Assembly: GCA_947497145.1 (NCBI GenBank)
Contig: CANMFQ010000013.1
Location: 1-64,000 of the forward strand
Length of the DNA stretch: 64,000 nucleotides
Source: an uncultured Flavobacteriaceae bacterium
Lineage (GTDB): Bacteria > Bacteroidota > Bacteroidia > Flavobacteriales > Flavobacteriaceae
Reading direction: 5' to 3'
Shown here: in pieces, positions 24,670 through 33,396 of the stretch
Numbering within the stretch: position 1 is the stretch's first letter
Layout of the letters: each line of letters starts with the position of its first letter
Notes under the pieces: generated by a model
What the model was told of the DNA's origin: nothing
Databases searched by the model: none
The model's input: only the letters and a program-made list of their open reading frames with translations
Translations under genes and position numbers: made by a program

Positions 24670-25668
24670 CTACCCTTTCATATATTTACCAGGATTATTC
24701 TCAAAGCTAACTTTACAGCCGTCACAGCAAAAATAAACCTGCTCCCCTTCGTAAACCACAATATGCTTAGGATTCTTTTTTGACACGGGCACATTACAAA
24801 CAGGGTTGATATAATATTCTTCTGCAAAGGTGTTGGTTGCAGCTGTTTCAGCAGGCGTACTTTCTGCCTCCGTATTTGTTATTTCTACCGTAGTGGCCTT
24901 TCTAAAATGGGCGATAATATCAGCCAAAATACTGATAGCTACTTCACTTGCCAGCTTTGCGTTAATATCCAATCCCACCGGACTCCGCAGCTGATCAATA
25001 CGTTGTTCGCTCACCCCTTCCTTGAGTAAATAAGCTTTAATGTCTGTTGCTTTTTTGACACTAGCTACAAAACCAACATAACCCACAGCGGTTTGCAGGG
25101 CTTTTTTTACTGACAATGCATCATCTTCACCCTGAGTGGTAACAATAATATAGGTGTTTTGTAAATTTTTAAAGGGCGTAAAGTCTACAATATCTGCAAC
25201 GCTATTTGCTGTAGGAAACATTTGCACATCTGCAGCTGTTGCCATTACAGCAACTCTAAAATCAGCCGCTGCCGCCATTTGCACCAATTTTCGGGCAATA
25301 TTACTCTTACCTACAACAATCAATTCTGGTTGTGGTATTACGGGCTCTATAAGTACTTCTAAAGTTCCTTTACTTTGACATGACATAACGTATTCTTTAT
25401 AAGTTGCTGTTTGGCGTGTGCCGCCTTCTGGTGAAATTCTCACTCGTCGGTAACGTTTGGTTTTAATAACATCAAGCGCTTCTTTTATGACAATACCACG
25501 TACACAACCACCACCAATCCACCCGATAAGTTCACCTGTTTCTAAAATAATTGCCTTATCACCAACCTTACCAGAGCTTGGTGCTATACGATCTACCACT
25601 TGAGCAATGGCAAAATTGCTTCCTTGACCCAAGTAGGTTTCTATTTTTAATGCGAGTTCATTAAACAT
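24670..25668 (-). CDS. XdhC/CoxI-family molybdoenzyme maturation factor with C-terminal YHS domain
   Basis: XdhC-type proteins bind the molybdenum cofactor and help sulfurate and insert it into xanthine-dehydrogenase-family enzymes. This 332-residue protein has the XdhC/CoxI N-terminal domain (FAIAQVVDRIAPSSGKVGDKAIILETGELIGWIGGGCVRG), a central Rossmann-like domain (about 115-240, ending QLRSPVGLDINAKLASEVAISILADI), and an added YHS metal-binding domain (about 283-332, INPVCNVPVS...VYFCCDGCKVSFENNPGKY). A YHS tail carries Cys residues that bind metals; delivering copper to the Mo/Cu centre is a tempting but unproven role. It overlaps coxE by 8 bp and is the last gene of the cox operon. Confidence 0.85.
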   Translation of the reverse strand: MFNELALKIETYLGQGSNFAIAQVVDRIAPSSGKVGDKAIILETGELIGWIGGGCVRGIVIKEALDVIKTKRYRRVRISPEGGTRQTATYKEYVMSCQSKGTLEVLIEPVIPQPELIVVGKSNIARKLVQMAAAADFRVAVMATAADVQMFPTANSVADIVDFTPFKNLQNTYIIVTTQGEDDALSVKKALQTAVGYVGFVASVKKATDIKAYLLKEGVSEQRIDQLRSPVGLDINAKLASEVAISILADIIAHFRKATTVEITNTEAESTPAETAATNTFAEEYYINPVCNVPVSKKNPKHIVVYEGEQVYFCCDGCKVSFENNPGKYMKG

Positions 25669-26794
25669 TCATCAATAATTTTTCTAATTTTAGTAAACTG
25701 TCTAAGTTATGCGCCGATTCAAATGCGTCTAAATGTGGCATAACATTTACAATGCCTTTTTGTATGGGCTGATACCCTTCCATCCCCTTCAAAGGATTTA
25801 ACCATACCAGTGTTTTACATTTATTTTTAATAGTGCGTACCGCTTCTTTAAGCTCGGTAACATTTCCCGTTTCAAGCCCGTCACTTAATATAACTACAAC
25901 ATGTTTTTGGCTCAAAAATTTGCTTCCATACGTGTTCAAAAATTCTGTTAACGATTCGCCAATCTTTGTTCCGCTTGACCATGAGTGTACATTACTACCA
26001 ATCTGCTTCAAAATCAACTGCTCATTATTTTGTCGCAACAAGGGGGTAATATGCGTTAAATGTGTACTAAAGGTAAAGAACTCTAAACTTTTAAAATACT
26101 TTTTCAATACCATTACATACCGCAAAAGATAGTAGCTATAGGTGTCCATAGAACCACTCACATCGAGTATAAACACCACTTTACGCTTTTCTTTGCGTTT
26201 CTTTTTGTGTGCTAATTTTAAGAGTAAACCTCCCTTTTCTATACCGTGTCGTATGGTTTTTCTTATTGCTATCTTTCCCTTATTCGCTGTTTTTAAACGT
26301 CGTTTAACACGCATACTCATTTGATGAAAAAGAGCTTCCGCCAATTCCTCCAAACGTTCTTTATCGGTAATAGCTACTTTTGAAAAATCAGTTACCCGCA
26401 AACGGCTATTTTCATTAGCGCCTTTGGTTTCCTTGGCTTCAATGTTGCTTTCCTTTTTAGGAATATTAAATTTAGCTCCCAAAAAGATTACTGTAGCGGT
26501 ATCTGGTTCTTTTTTAAGTTGCTGTAACTGCTTTTTTCGTTGTTCTAATTTCGACTCATAATAACGACTCCAAAAACGATTAAACATTTCATCAAAACGT
26601 TCAAAATGCTCTCGACGAGTACAAAAAATAGCTTTTAAACTATGGTGAAATAATCTACGATCAAGTGCGTAACCTCGCTTAGCCACTTCAAAAGCATCAT
26701 ATGTTTCCTGTGGCCCCAAAACAAAGTGTCGCTCTCTACAATATATTGTAAAGTCGATAATACGTTCTTTAAATGTTTTGGTTACTTCTTGCAT
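25661..26794 (-). CDS. coxE: CoxE-like VWA-domain protein
   Basis: CoxE works with the MoxR-type ATPase CoxD to mature the Cu-S-Mo centre of CO dehydrogenase. The 377-residue protein has a CoxE-type N-terminal region (about 1-190), with KLEQRKKQLQQLKK and a basic segment, and a C-terminal VWA domain (about 200-360). The MIDAS motif FILDVSGSM, SSGTKIGESL and VILSDGLETGN are all present, so metal binding should be intact. It lies 33 bp downstream of coxD and overlaps the xdhC-like gene. Confidence 0.88.
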   Translation of the reverse strand: MQEVTKTFKERIIDFTIYCRERHFVLGPQETYDAFEVAKRGYALDRRLFHHSLKAIFCTRREHFERFDEMFNRFWSRYYESKLEQRKKQLQQLKKEPDTATVIFLGAKFNIPKKESNIEAKETKGANENSRLRVTDFSKVAITDKERLEELAEALFHQMSMRVKRRLKTANKGKIAIRKTIRHGIEKGGLLLKLAHKKKRKEKRKVVFILDVSGSMDTYSYYLLRYVMVLKKYFKSLEFFTFSTHLTHITPLLRQNNEQLILKQIGSNVHSWSSGTKIGESLTEFLNTYGSKFLSQKHVVVILSDGLETGNVTELKEAVRTIKNKCKTLVWLNPLKGMEGYQPIQKGIVNVMPHLDAFESAHNLDSLLKLEKLLMNV

Positions 26795-26827
26795 AAAAGG
26801 AGAATTACTAACACACTAGACAGGGGT

Positions 26828-27688
26828 TTACAAAAATTCTTGAACCGTTTTATTACGCACAAATGCAACATCATCTTTATGCTTTAACACACTACCAATC
26901 GTTGTTTTCACAATCGCATCGGTAATATGTGTTTGATTCATTAGTAACAGTGTTTTTGCCCAGTCTAACGATTCAGCAATGCCTGGTGGTTTATGGAGGT
27001 TTGATTTTCGAAGATTGTGAATAAAAGTTACTATTTGCGCTGCAAGTTGCTGATCAATATGCGGCAGCTTTTTAGCTATAATATCAATTTCCTTGGTTTT
27101 TGAAGGAAAATCTACCCAATGATACAAACAGCGTCTACGCAAGGCATCGCTAAGTTCTCGGGTTCTGTTAGATGTTAAAATAACCAAAGGCTTTGAAACT
27201 GCTTTTATGGTACCCAATTCTGGGATGCTTATTTGAAAATCAGATAGTAATTCTAGTAGATACGCTTCAAATTCTTCATCAGCACGATCAATTTCATCTA
27301 TTAATAAAACTACAGGCTTTTGGGCGCTTATTGCCTGTAATAAGGGGCGTTTAAGCACGTAGTCCATGCCAAAAATTTGATTTCCCAACTGTTTTTTATC
27401 CTTTTCTTGCTCAAATAGTTTGATGTGGAGCAACTGCTTCTGATAGTTCCATTCATAAATGGTGGTACTAACATCTAAACCTTCATAGCATTGCAAGCGA
27501 ATAAGGGATGTATGTAAATGCTCAGCCAAGGTTTTTGCCAACATCGTTTTACCCACACCCGGATTACCTTCTAAAAGCAATGGTTTTTCTAAATTTTTTA
27601 AAAGAAAAACAGCTGTTGCCAACTCGTCATTTAAAATATAATCATGCTCATAAAAATCTTCTATAAGCCTTGCTATTTCTGTATTCAA
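26828..27688 (-). CDS. coxD: MoxR-type AAA+ ATPase (CoxD)
   Basis: The 286-residue AAA+ protein has Walker A GNPGVGKTML (about residues 40-49), Walker B VVLLIDEIDRADEEFEAYLLELL, sensor 1 VILTSNRTRELSDALRRRC, and a MoxR C-terminal lid (IAESLDWAKTLLL). CoxD remodels apo-CO dehydrogenase so that sulfur and copper can be added to the Mo site. It is paired with CoxE immediately downstream. A hairpin separates it from coxG, so its expression may be set below that of the structural genes. Confidence 0.9.
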   Translation of the reverse strand: MNTEIARLIEDFYEHDYILNDELATAVFLLKNLEKPLLLEGNPGVGKTMLAKTLAEHLHTSLIRLQCYEGLDVSTTIYEWNYQKQLLHIKLFEQEKDKKQLGNQIFGMDYVLKRPLLQAISAQKPVVLLIDEIDRADEEFEAYLLELLSDFQISIPELGTIKAVSKPLVILTSNRTRELSDALRRRCLYHWVDFPSKTKEIDIIAKKLPHIDQQLAAQIVTFIHNLRKSNLHKPPGIAESLDWAKTLLLMNQTHITDAIVKTTIGSVLKHKDDVAFVRNKTVQEFL

Positions 27689-27702
27689 TAGTGTTAATTT
27701 AG

Positions 27703-27733
27703 AAAAGCTATGCCCAAGCTGCGCATAGCTTTT
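27703..27733 (-). terminator. Hairpin between coxG and coxD (attenuator or weak terminator)
   Basis: A perfect 11-bp inverted repeat AAAAGCTATGC / GCATAGCTTTT (27703-27713 and 27723-27733) has a 9-nt loop. On the cox transcript it ends in only four U residues, so it may be a partial terminator or an RNA-processing site. It could reduce maturation-gene expression relative to coxMSLG. Confidence 0.45.
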
Positions 27734-27759
27734 GTTAAAACCGTAATGTACATCAAAAA

Positions 27760-28230
27760 CTAAGCGGCCGCCTCGGCAGCAGCTAGTTTCTTTGAAAAAT
27801 TAGAAACAAATTGCTTAAACAACTGATTTGAAACTGTTGTTATTAGTCGTGAACCAAATTGTGCTATTTTTCCATTGACCGTAACATCCATAACAGCATC
27901 TAATTTTACACCGCCTTCATCGCGATCACTAAGGTTAATCGTCATCATCATTTCAGCATTTCCATTTCCCTTGGAATCAACGCCATCACCCGCAATAATA
28001 ATTTTCCTATTTTCAAGATCAATTTCGTTGTAATAAATATCGGCATCATATTTCACCCCCATAGGGCCAAATTTCATTCCCACCTTCCCTTTGTAATGAT
28101 TATCAGCTACTTTTTCATCAATAGAAACCCCAGGTACACAATCCATTATTTTTTCAGGATCTATAAGGTGTTCCCACACCAATTCAGTGCTTTGCGGCAC
28201 TTCAAAAGATTTATCTAATTGTGTTTTCAT
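27760..28230 (-). CDS. coxG: CoxG-like SRPBCC-fold protein
   Basis: CoxG is associated with membrane recruitment of aerobic CO dehydrogenase. The track starts at 28257, but the second Met at 28230 (MKTQLDKSFEVPQSTELVWEHL) is the usual family start. The resulting 156-residue protein has the SRPBCC/CoxG fold signatures DPEKIMDCVPGVS, YKGKVGMKFGPMGVKYDAD and VTVNGKIAQFGSRLI, ending in an amphipathic helix. It lacks the long membrane-anchor tail found in some CoxG proteins. It lies between coxL and coxD in the cluster. Confidence 0.88.
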   Translation of the reverse strand: MKTQLDKSFEVPQSTELVWEHLIDPEKIMDCVPGVSIDEKVADNHYKGKVGMKFGPMGVKYDADIYYNEIDLENRKIIIAGDGVDSKGNGNAEMMMTINLSDRDEGGVKLDAVMDVTVNGKIAQFGSRLITTVSNQLFKQFVSNFSKKLAAAEAAA

Positions 28231-28391
28231 GTATTTTTTGTTTTTATTATGGCTCATTCTAGAAAAAACAATGACAATAATATGCCAATGTTTGTTTGTA
28301 TATAGCTGCTAACTTAAAGTTCGGGTATTTAAAGCTAGCAGGTATATCGATATCATAGAATAATCAAGCTCAATTTTAAAATATATTCATT

Positions 28392-30752
28392 TTAATTTTT
28401 GTGTGCCTGTATGGCTTCCCAAACTTTGGCAGGTGTAATAGGAATATCTAAATGCTTAATGCCCAACGGTGATAAGGCATCAATAATAGCATTGGCTATT
28501 GCTGGCGGTGCGCCCACTGTTGGCGATTCTGCCACTCCCTTAGCTCCTAGTGGATGATGCGGTGATGGTGTTATGGTATGACCAGTTTCCCAATGTGGCG
28601 ATTCTACAGCCGTAGGCACAAGATAATCCATTAAAGTACCATTTAAAACATTTCCTTCATCATCATATTCAATACCTTCATACATAGCCGGAGCGATACC
28701 TTGGGTAAGTCCGCCATGTACTTGACCTTCAACAATCATAGGGTTTATTATATTACCACAATCATCAATAGCCACAAAGCGTTTAACATCGATAGCCCCA
28801 GTTTCCTCATCCACCTCAACTACACAAATATAAGCTCCATTTGGAAAGGTCAAATTTGGTGGATCATAATAATGCGTAGCTTCAAAACCAGGCTCTAATC
28901 CTGGCGGAATATTGGTATACGCAGCGAAAGCTACATCTTGTATCGTTTTTGATTTCTCCGGAGCTCCTTTCACAAAGTACTTTCCTACCTCCCACTCGAT
29001 ATCTTCTTCACTTACCTCTAATAGGTGTGCTGCTATTTTCTTGCCTTTATCACGTAATTTTCGAGCCGCTATTGCAGCTGCTGCCCCTGCTGTGGGAGTA
29101 CTTCTACTCGCATAAGTTCCTAAGCCGTAAGGTGCGGTATCTGTATCGCCTTCGTCTATTTCAATATCGGTATACGGAATTCCTAATTCTTCAGCTAGAA
29201 TCTGCGCATAGGTAGTTTCATGCCCTTGTCCTTGTGATTTAGTCCCAAAACGTGCCAATGCTTTTCCTGTAGGATGCACTCTTATTTCAGCACTATCAAA
29301 CATAGCTATACCCAAAATATCAAAATCTTTAGAAGGACCAGCACCCACAACTTCGGTAAAGGTACAAATACCGATACCCATCAGTTTTCCTTGTGCTCGT
29401 TTCTCGGCTTGCTCTTTTTTATACTTGTCATAACCAATCATATCCATAGCCTTCTCAAGGGTCTGCTTGTAATCACCACTATCATAACTCCATCCTAAAG
29501 GCGAAGCATACGGAAATTGTTCTTTCTTGATAAAGTTTTCAAAGCGCAACTGTGCAGGATCCTTACCTATTTCGGCTGCCAATTTATCGACCATACGCTC
29601 AATGGCATGCACCGCTTCTGTCACCCTAAAAGAGCAACGATAAGCAACTCCCCCCGGAGCTTTATTGGTATACACAGCATCTAGCTCTGCAAAGGCATGC
29701 TCGTAATCATAAGAGCCAGTACAAATAGAAAACATTCCCGTAGGATACTTTGACGGGTTTGCTGACGAATCGGTATACCCATGATCGGCTAACGTAGACA
29801 CCTTAAAGGCTTGTATTTTTCCGTCTTTGGTCGCTGCTAATTCACAATCCATGTGATAATCTCGTGCAAAACCGTTTACTAAATTTTCTGAACGATCTTC
29901 TATCCATTTTACAGGTTTTCCAATTAAGAAAGTAGCTGCAATGGCCACAACATAAGAAGGATAAACGGGTACTTTTCCACCAAATCCACCGCCAATATCT
30001 GGCGCAATAACTCTAATTTTTTCTTCAGATAATCCTACGTGACCTGCTACCAAAGCAACAACCGTACGAATAGCATGTGGTGCCTGAGTGGTCAAATAAA
30101 CCACCAATTTTTCGGTATCCTTGTCATAAGAAGCAACACAACCACAGGTTTCAATAGAAGCTACATGTATTCGAGGTAGATGAATACGCTCTTTTACAAC
30201 AACATCTGCATTGGCGATTACCTCATCTGTTTTTTCACGATCACCGCGCTCCCAATGGTAAATTTTATTGTCTTTTTGTCCTTCCTTATCGGGGCGTAAA
30301 AGTGGGGCATCTTCATCTAAAGCTTTAAAGGGATCAACAATTGCTGGCATAGGTTCATAATCTACTTCAACAGCTTCTGCCCCATCTACTGCGATATAAC
30401 GATCTGTAGCAATAACAGCACATACTTCTTGTGACTGGTGCATAACCGTATCTGTAGGCAATACCATTTGCGTATCTGACAATAAGGTAGGCATCCAATG
30501 TAAATTAAACTCTTTTAAATCATAACCTGTGATTACCGCCAATACGCCCGGAATAGCTAGTGCCTTTTCCTTATTAATACTTTTTATTTTTGCATATGCA
30601 TACGGGCTACGTACCATAACCATGGTCAATTGCCCTGGTAGTTTTACATCATCGACATAATTGCCTTTGCCGTGTAAAAACCGTGCATCTTCTTTTCTTT
30701 TTACAGAGTGACCCATTCCGCCTACCGCTGCTGATGTTTTACATTTAAACAT
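28392..30752 (-). CDS. coxL: Aerobic CO dehydrogenase large (molybdopterin) subunit, form I
   Basis: CoxL carries the Mo/Cu active site that oxidises CO to CO2 with water. The 786-residue protein has the normal layout: an a/b-hammerhead N-terminal domain (about 15-130) and then molybdopterin-binding domains with IGGGFGGKVPVYP. The active-site loop reads VAYRCSFR with Cys at residue 373. AYxCSFR is the signature of form I (true CO-oxidising) enzymes; form II and other xanthine-dehydrogenase relatives have AYxGAGR or similar. Near the C-terminus, GAKGVAESPT carries the catalytic Glu. It follows coxS by 18 bp in the order M-S-L. Among flavobacteria this enzyme would permit CO use as an energy supplement. 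Confidence 0.95.
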   Translation of the reverse strand: MFKCKTSAAVGGMGHSVKRKEDARFLHGKGNYVDDVKLPGQLTMVMVRSPYAYAKIKSINKEKALAIPGVLAVITGYDLKEFNLHWMPTLLSDTQMVLPTDTVMHQSQEVCAVIATDRYIAVDGAEAVEVDYEPMPAIVDPFKALDEDAPLLRPDKEGQKDNKIYHWERGDREKTDEVIANADVVVKERIHLPRIHVASIETCGCVASYDKDTEKLVVYLTTQAPHAIRTVVALVAGHVGLSEEKIRVIAPDIGGGFGGKVPVYPSYVVAIAATFLIGKPVKWIEDRSENLVNGFARDYHMDCELAATKDGKIQAFKVSTLADHGYTDSSANPSKYPTGMFSICTGSYDYEHAFAELDAVYTNKAPGGVAYRCSFRVTEAVHAIERMVDKLAAEIGKDPAQLRFENFIKKEQFPYASPLGWSYDSGDYKQTLEKAMDMIGYDKYKKEQAEKRAQGKLMGIGICTFTEVVGAGPSKDFDILGIAMFDSAEIRVHPTGKALARFGTKSQGQGHETTYAQILAEELGIPYTDIEIDEGDTDTAPYGLGTYASRSTPTAGAAAAIAARKLRDKGKKIAAHLLEVSEEDIEWEVGKYFVKGAPEKSKTIQDVAFAAYTNIPPGLEPGFEATHYYDPPNLTFPNGAYICVVEVDEETGAIDVKRFVAIDDCGNIINPMIVEGQVHGGLTQGIAPAMYEGIEYDDEGNVLNGTLMDYLVPTAVESPHWETGHTITPSPHHPLGAKGVAESPTVGAPPAIANAIIDALSPLGIKHLDIPITPAKVWEAIQAHKN

Positions 30753-30770
30753 AATTCTTAATTTATGAGG

Positions 30771-31259
30771 TTAGACTGATTCTGATTCGTTCTGCATTTC
30801 TTTTGCTGCTTGCTGTATCGATTTTACGATATTATTGTAACCGGTACACCTACAAAGATTTCCTGAAATACCCCATCGAATCTCTTCTTCAGTAGGGTTG
30901 GGGTTATTTTTCAACAAATCAACAGAACGTAAAATCATTCCTGGAGTACAAAAACCACAATGTAAACCATGTTGGTCATGAAAAGCTTTTTGTAGGGGAT
31001 GGTTTGTACCGTCTGCCGCCAAGCCTTCAATAGTGGTAATTTCTGCCCCATCTGCACGCACCGCCAAATAGGTGCATGATTTTATAGACTGCCCGTTTAA
31101 TAGAATGGTACAAGCCCCACAATTGGACGTATCACACCCAATATGGGTACCTGTTAAGTCTAAATTTTCTCGTATAAAATGTACTAGGAGCAGGCGTGAA
31201 TCTACCTCGGCAGTTACCTGTTCTCCATTTATTGTCATTGTTATTGTATGTTTTGCCAT
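30771..31259 (-). CDS. coxS: CO dehydrogenase small (2Fe-2S) subunit
   Basis: This 162-residue subunit transfers electrons from the Mo site to FAD. The N-terminal plant-type ferredoxin domain has [18 protein letters not shown] (four-Cys cluster with the later Cys in KSCTYLA). The C-terminal 2Fe-2S domain has CGFCTPGMI and [13 protein letters not shown]. All eight cluster Cys residues are visible. It lies between coxM and coxL with short gaps of 12 and 18 bp. Confidence 0.96.
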   Translation of the reverse strand: MAKHTITMTINGEQVTAEVDSRLLLVHFIRENLDLTGTHIGCDTSNCGACTILLNGQSIKSCTYLAVRADGAEITTIEGLAADGTNHPLQKAFHDQHGLHCGFCTPGMILRSVDLLKNNPNPTEEEIRWGISGNLCRCTGYNNIVKSIQQAAKEMQNESESV

Positions 31260-31271
31260 GTTGTTCTATTT

Positions 31272-32141
31272 TTAGTGTTGAGCGCGTTCAATTGCTAAAC
31301 GAATCATACGCTGGGTAATGGTATTTAAAATCGATCGCTTATAGGCCTCAGACCCTCGCAAATCTGAAGTGGGCTCAGAATCTTCACTTGCAATAGTTCC
31401 TACCTGCGCTATAAGGTCATCAGTTATCTTTTTGCCTTTTAATACCGCTTCACCCCGATCCAAACGCATAGGAGCAGCACTTACATTGGTAAGACCAATA
31501 CCAATTTCTTGGCAAATACCTGAGTCATCTAATACTACATGTACAGCAACACCAGCTGTAGCATAATCACCAACTTTTCGCTCTACTTTATGATAAGCAC
31601 CTCCACTTCCCTTTTTCTTTTTTGGCAATTGAATTTCAACCAACACATCAGAAGGCTCTAGCGCGGTCATATAAAACCCATGAAAAAAATCATCAATTGG
31701 TATTACTTTTTGTCCTTCTGTACCTTCTGCAATAATTGTAGCTCTCATGGCAAGCATTAAAGCTGGCTGATCGTTTGCTGCATCACCGTGCGCAATATTA
31801 CCCCCAATAGTACCTGCATTTCTTACTGAGGGATCAGCAGTAAGCTTAATGGCATCCATAAAAATAGGATAATCACGTCTAAGCAGTGTATTGTACTCCA
31901 TTTCAGATTGCGTGGTTAGCGCTCCTATTCTGAGTATTTCACCTTCTTCTTTAATGTAAGAAAGTCCATCAATTTTACTGATATCAATAATGTGTTCGGG
32001 GGTGGCAAAACGAAGTTTCATCATGGGCAACAAACTGTGGCCACCAGACATGTACTTCGCTTCCTCACCAAGTTTTTGAGACAAAGCAATAGCATCTTGA
32101 ACCGAGCTCGCCTTGTGATAGGTGAAATTAGCGGGAATCAT
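31272..32141 (-). CDS. coxM: CO dehydrogenase medium (FAD) subunit
   Basis: The 289-residue FAD-binding subunit of the molybdenum hydroxylase has the two FAD motifs: AKYMSGGHSLLPMMKLR (about residues 28-44) and the TIGGNIAHGD loop (about 110). The C-terminal CO_deh_flav_C domain starts with YHKVERKVGDYATAGVAV. The family length is about 285-290. It is the first gene of the cox operon, 34 bp downstream of a candidate promoter. A partial homologue lies at the right edge of the window. Confidence 0.95.
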   Translation of the reverse strand: MIPANFTYHKASSVQDAIALSQKLGEEAKYMSGGHSLLPMMKLRFATPEHIIDISKIDGLSYIKEEGEILRIGALTTQSEMEYNTLLRRDYPIFMDAIKLTADPSVRNAGTIGGNIAHGDAANDQPALMLAMRATIIAEGTEGQKVIPIDDFFHGFYMTALEPSDVLVEIQLPKKKKGSGGAYHKVERKVGDYATAGVAVHVVLDDSGICQEIGIGLTNVSAAPMRLDRGEAVLKGKKITDDLIAQVGTIASEDSEPTSDLRGSEAYKRSILNTITQRMIRLAIERAQH

Positions 32142-32174
32142 AATTTTTTAAGAGTTTAGTTATTAAGTAACCCT

Positions 32175-32206
32175 TAAATATATCTTTTATATTTCAATAC
32201 AACAAA
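32175..32206 (-). promoter_or_regulatory. Candidate cox operon promoter
   Basis: On the minus strand, TTTG (32203-32206), a 20-nt spacer and TATATTTA (32175-32182) match TTTG / 17-23 / TAnnTTTG at 11 of 12 fixed positions in all but the last base. The predicted leader is about 27 nt before coxM. It diverges from ppgK. Confidence 0.55.
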
Positions 32207-32387
32207 CAGATTATGAAATAGTTGACAATTTCGTAATAAATTGAATAAAAAATATGATCTCATTTTTTAAAAACTAAAAAACCTTCATAATCGCATATAC
32301 CTTGTGAATTTATAAAAAAAGCAAATTAAATACTCCTAAAAAATATGCTCTTCAACAATTTAGGAAACAGCTACCAAAAGTTTTTGT

Positions 32388-32395
32388 TACTTTTG
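32388..32395 (+). promoter_or_regulatory. Candidate -7 box of ppgK
   Basis: TACTTTTG matches TAnnTTTG perfectly and is 26 bp before the start codon. Only a weak -33 match (TTTA at 32359, spacing 25) is present. Confidence 0.4.
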
Positions 32396-32421
32396 AAATC
32401 GAATCAAAAAAAACCAACTAA

Positions 32422-33171
32422 ATGGAAGTACTCGGAATTGACGTAGGAGGCTCTGGCATAAAAGGAGCATTAGTAAACTCTATAACAGGAGAAATGTTAA
32501 CCAAACGTTTTCGAATTCCTACTCCCCCATCACGAAAACCCGCAGAAATGGCTGCGGTGATTGCTGAAATTGTAAAACATTTTGATCATAAAGGTCCCGT
32601 GGGAGTTGGCTTCCCAACCGTAATTAAACACGGTATCTGTAAATCACCAGGAAACCTTCATAAATCTTGGATGAACTGCAATGTAAAAGAACTGCTTACA
32701 GAATACACCAAGCTACCTGTAACCGTAGTTAACGATGCTGATGCAGCAGGTTTTGCTTCGATGAATTATGGCGTAGGAAAAGATAAAAAGGGTTTAGTGG
32801 TTATGATCACTATTGGAACAGGTTTAGGTAGTGGTGCTTTTATTGATGGCGAATTGATTCCTAATTTTGAGCTTGGCCAAATTCCATATAAAAAATACAA
32901 AAAAATAGAGCTTTGGGCGGCAGGCTCAGCCAAAGATCGTGAAGGACTTACCTATAAACAATGGGGCAAACGCTTTAATAAATTCTTAAAATACGTTGAA
33001 TTAATTATTGCACCTGACCTTATTATTGTTGGCGGTGGGGCATCAAAAGATTTTAAACAATTTGAAAGCTGTATAAAAATTGAAACTCCTGTTATACCTG
33101 CAACCTTGAGAAACCAAGCAGGTATTGTTGGTGCTGCCGCTGCTGCATTGCATCAGGCGCCTAGAGATTAG
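32422..33171 (+). CDS. ppgK: Polyphosphate glucokinase (ROK family)
   Basis: The 249-residue ROK-family kinase phosphorylates glucose using polyphosphate or ATP. It has the phosphate-binding start EVLGIDVGGSGIKGALVNS, PVGVGFPTVIKHG, VVNDADAAGFASMNYG with the catalytic Asp, TIGTGLGSGAFIDGELIPNFELGQIPY, and LIIVGGGASKDF. The size and the GSGIKGA..N and FELGQ segments fit the PpgK subgroup and not general ROK regulators, and no helix-turn-helix domain is present. It is a single gene between divergent cox and convergent typA. Confidence 0.88.
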   Translation: MEVLGIDVGGSGIKGALVNSITGEMLTKRFRIPTPPSRKPAEMAAVIAEIVKHFDHKGPVGVGFPTVIKHGICKSPGNLHKSWMNCNVKELLTEYTKLPVTVVNDADAAGFASMNYGVGKDKKGLVVMITIGTGLGSGAFIDGELIPNFELGQIPYKKYKKIELWAAGSAKDREGLTYKQWGKRFNKFLKYVELIIAPDLIIVGGGASKDFKQFESCIKIETPVIPATLRNQAGIVGAAAAALHQAPRD

Positions 33172-33337
33172 ATAGCGGTTTAACCCGCTAGCGTGTTGAA
33201 AAACGTAGGTTATGGTAAAAAATGTCTATGTTACTTGGATTAAAGACCACTGCGTTGCAAGAATTAAGAACAAAGACATTCAGGTCTACTTTCTTTTTAC
33301 TCCAAAAAAACAACACATTTACATTAAAAACTACGAT

Positions 33338-33374
33338 AAAAAAAGCCCCTTATGATTTGAAAATCATAAGGGGC
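33338..33374 (-). terminator. Terminator of typA
   Basis: GCCCCTTATGATTT / AAATCATAAGGGGC (33345-33358 and 33361-33374) forms a 14-bp stem, with seven A on the plus strand giving a U tract on the typA transcript. It lies 23 bp past the typA stop. Confidence 0.9.
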
Positions 33375-33396
33375 AAATTTTACAACTATAGTGTTG

